Source: an uncultured candidate division Zixibacteria bacterium (lineage in GTDB: Bacteria > Zixibacteria > MSB-5A5 > GN15 > FEB-12). Taken from it: a stretch of 5,629 nucleotides of DNA. Below are positions 4,805-5,629 of the stretch, piece by piece (the stretch's first letter is position 1; each line of letters starts with the position of its first letter). Location of the stretch: positions 1 through 5,629 of the forward strand of contig CAJVYT010000293.1 of the NCBI GenBank assembly GCA_913009765.1. The letters run 5' to 3'. The notes beneath the pieces are model-generated. The model did not search any database. It worked only from the letters and a program-made list of their open reading frames with translations, and had not been told where the DNA came from. The translations under genes and the position numbers were made by a program.

Positions 4805-5422
4805 ATGACGAAAAGAATACTTTTAGGTAGCAATGATTTATGGAAAAAAACATATACTGTTTTAATCGATATTTTCTGTTGTGGTATTTTAGAAGCAGAA
4901 AATAAAATAATAGTGCTCGGCTCAATTATTTCTATTTTATCTACACCTACAACATGGCCGATCATAATATTTAAAAAAATAATTCATTTAGCCATATTGG
5001 CAGCTTTCTGGTTCTTCTTCAGTTCGGAATTATCTAATCTAAAAGAATTCGAGGTACTATTTTTAGCTATCGCATTATTGATAATATTTTATCGTGATAT
5101 CTATAAAGAAATTACAGAATTATTGCTATTTGCTCTAATTGCGATAACTTCAGGAGGGTTTCTTCGGTGGCTTTGTAATGGTTACTTAAATAATGCGCTA
5201 TTACGTCAAGAGTATTTAACTAATCCTGATGTTGAGCCTGTAATCGCCAGTTTAGTACCATCACTACCAGAAAATTACCACAAGGAGTACGATTCATTTA
5301 TGCAATTATACTTTGAATCAAATAAAAAAGATGGCGAGAAATTACTAATTGAGTCTATAGAAAAATACTGGACTGAAAAAATGCCTAATAATGCGGTTAA
5401 GCAGAATGCAAAAAAAGCCTAA
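4805..5422 (+). CDS. Cassette 8 gene 2: multi-pass membrane protein paired with the PIN gene
   Basis: A 205-residue protein of no recognised family. Residues 1-33 are a soluble N-terminus with a Cys pair (C25, C26). Hydrophobic segments follow at about 35-55 (broken by PTTWP), 58-73 (HLAILAAFWFFF), 82-96 (LFLAIALLIIFY) and 104-120 (ELLLFALIAITSGGF). A charged C-terminal domain spans about 125-205 and ends in a basic tail. Three to four inner-membrane passes are expected. It is in the same cassette as the PIN RNase with no attC between them, so the two genes move together and probably function together, for example as a membrane tether, sensor or antagonist of the RNase (inference). The stop TAA is part of the R'' box of attC8. 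Confidence 0.85.
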   Translation: MTKRILLGSNDLWKKTYTVLIDIFCCGILEAENKIIVLGSIISILSTPTTWPIIIFKKIIHLAILAAFWFFFSSELSNLKEFEVLFLAIALLIIFYRDIYKEITELLLFALIAITSGGFLRWLCNGYLNNALLRQEYLTNPDVEPVIASLVPSLPENYHKEYDSFMQLYFESNKKDGEKLLIESIEKYWTEKMPNNAVKQNAKKA

Positions 5423-5510
5423 CAAGACAAATGCACTCGGACAGTTTAAAGCGCCGCTCCTCGTTCCTCGTCGCTCTGCTTTAAACTGCCGGTGATTTGT
5501 GTCGTTATGT
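5417..5510 (+). other. attC: attC8
   Basis: R'' GCCTAAC is at 5417-5423 and R' GTTATGT at 5504-5510, with crossover G5504^T5505. The arms are ACAAAT-G-CAC with GTG-ATTTGT, then CAGTTTAAAGC with GCTTTAAACTG, around a loop of CTCGT-type repeats. R'' pairs with GTTAGGC at 4201-4207, the start of cassette 8, which shows that both genes belong to one cassette. Confidence 0.93.
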
Positions 5511-5555
5511 TCTAGATACAATCTGGCTAAGGGCGTTTAATAATTAGCAAATAGT

Positions 5556-5563
5556 AAGGAGAG
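5556..5563 (+). promoter_or_regulatory. Strong ribosome binding site of cassette 9
   Basis: AAGGAGAG lies four bases before the ATG at 5568. It is the best Shine-Dalgarno sequence in the array, preceded by a 63-base leader from the crossover, long enough to hold a promoter, although none is clear. Confidence 0.65.
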
Positions 5564-5567
5564 AATT

Positions 5568-5629
5568 ATGGCTAAAGGTCGAGATGCACAAAAAACAGTT
5601 AAAAGGAAATCTGAAAAAACTTTGAAAGA
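5568..5629 (+). CDS. Cassette 9: small lysine-rich protein, 3' end outside the window
   Basis: Twenty codons are visible (MAKGRDAQKTVKRKSEKTLK), with 8 Lys or Arg and no hydrophobic stretch. Its start follows a strong ribosome binding site, so translation from here is likely. Short very basic proteins of this kind bind nucleic acid or ribosomes in some cases, but too little is seen to assign a family. The cassette starts at T5505; its end and attC are not in the window. Confidence 0.75.
   Translation, partial: MAKGRDAQKTVKRKSEKTLK

Larger units (their letters stand above)
390..5629 (+). mobile_element. Integron gene-cassette array, eight complete cassettes and one partial
   Basis: Cassettes defined by G^TT crossovers are: C1 390-860, C2 861-1412, C3 1413-1916, C4 1917-2427, C5 2428-2880, C6 2881-3610, C7 3611-4201, C8 4202-5504, C9 5505 onward. 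Each complete cassette ends in an attC of about 70-124 bases. The R'' box of each is the reverse complement of that cassette's own first bases (7 to 10 bases): C1 GCTCTAAC, C2 CGCATAAC, C3 ACACATAAC, C4 TAGGTATAAC, C5 CGTATAAC, C6 GGCAGCTAAC, C7 GCATCTAAC, C8 GCCTAAC. All genes point away from the integrase. The attC sites are varied in length and sequence, which suggests cassettes from several sources. Confidence 0.96.

Noticed and set aside
4677..4925. Minus-strand open frame across the two genes of cassette 8
   Set aside because: It spans the end of one coding region and the start of the next, with a Phe/Tyr/Leu-rich translation typical of antisense of AT-rich genes.
390..5504. Regularly spaced repeats as a CRISPR array
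   Set aside because: The repeats are variable in length and sequence, palindromic, and separated by genes of 400 bases or more, which fits attC sites only.

Overview
This window is the start of a sedentary (chromosomal-type) integron. It contains the 5' part of an integron-integrase gene on the minus strand, an attI/promoter region, and then eight complete gene cassettes plus the beginning of a ninth, all on the plus strand. The host looks like a gammaproteobacterium, probably marine or aquatic. The reasons are the attC style (RYYYAAC-CAAG... to ...AACG-TTRRRY), the AT-rich cassette genes, the recognisable families (a DUF1780 protein resembling Pseudomonas homologues, a BamE/SmpA-like lipoprotein) and the type of integrase N-terminus. 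The species cannot be named from the sequence alone.

Layout. Positions 1-227 (minus) encode the first 75 codons of the integrase. The last ~20 codons fall in a GC-rich stretch with two near-identical hairpin-forming 14-mers, so the integrase may be interrupted by a repeat. Positions 228-389 hold the integrase ribosome binding site, a CAGAAAA-N8-TTTTCTG inverted repeat, a striking 54-base palindrome (327-380) and the attI crossover (G389^T390). Cassettes, by crossover to crossover: C1 390-860 (four-helix membrane protein), C2 861-1412 (unknown, perhaps immunity-protein-like), C3 1413-1916 (TPR protein), C4 1917-2427 (HEPN-like protein with an Rx4H motif), C5 2428-2880 (BamE-like lipoprotein), C6 2881-3610 (DUF1780 putative nuclease-fold protein), C7 3611-4201 (exported protein), C8 4202-5504 (two genes: PIN-domain RNase and multi-pass membrane protein), C9 from 5505 (small basic protein, cut by the window end).

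Every cassette boundary was checked by hand. In all eight complete cassettes the R'' box at the 3' end is the reverse complement (7-10 bases) of the bases at that cassette's own 5' end, as expected if each cassette circularises and reinserts intact. The cassettes are therefore not fused or chimeric. C8 is a genuine two-gene cassette.

The cassette genes need not act together; integron cassettes are independently acquired. Their profile is typical of a defence/stress-adaptive reservoir: two possible RNases (PIN, HEPN-like), one nuclease-fold candidate, one immunity-like protein, and four exported or membrane proteins. The most interesting unit is the C8 PIN-RNase/membrane-protein pair, which travels as one mobile module.
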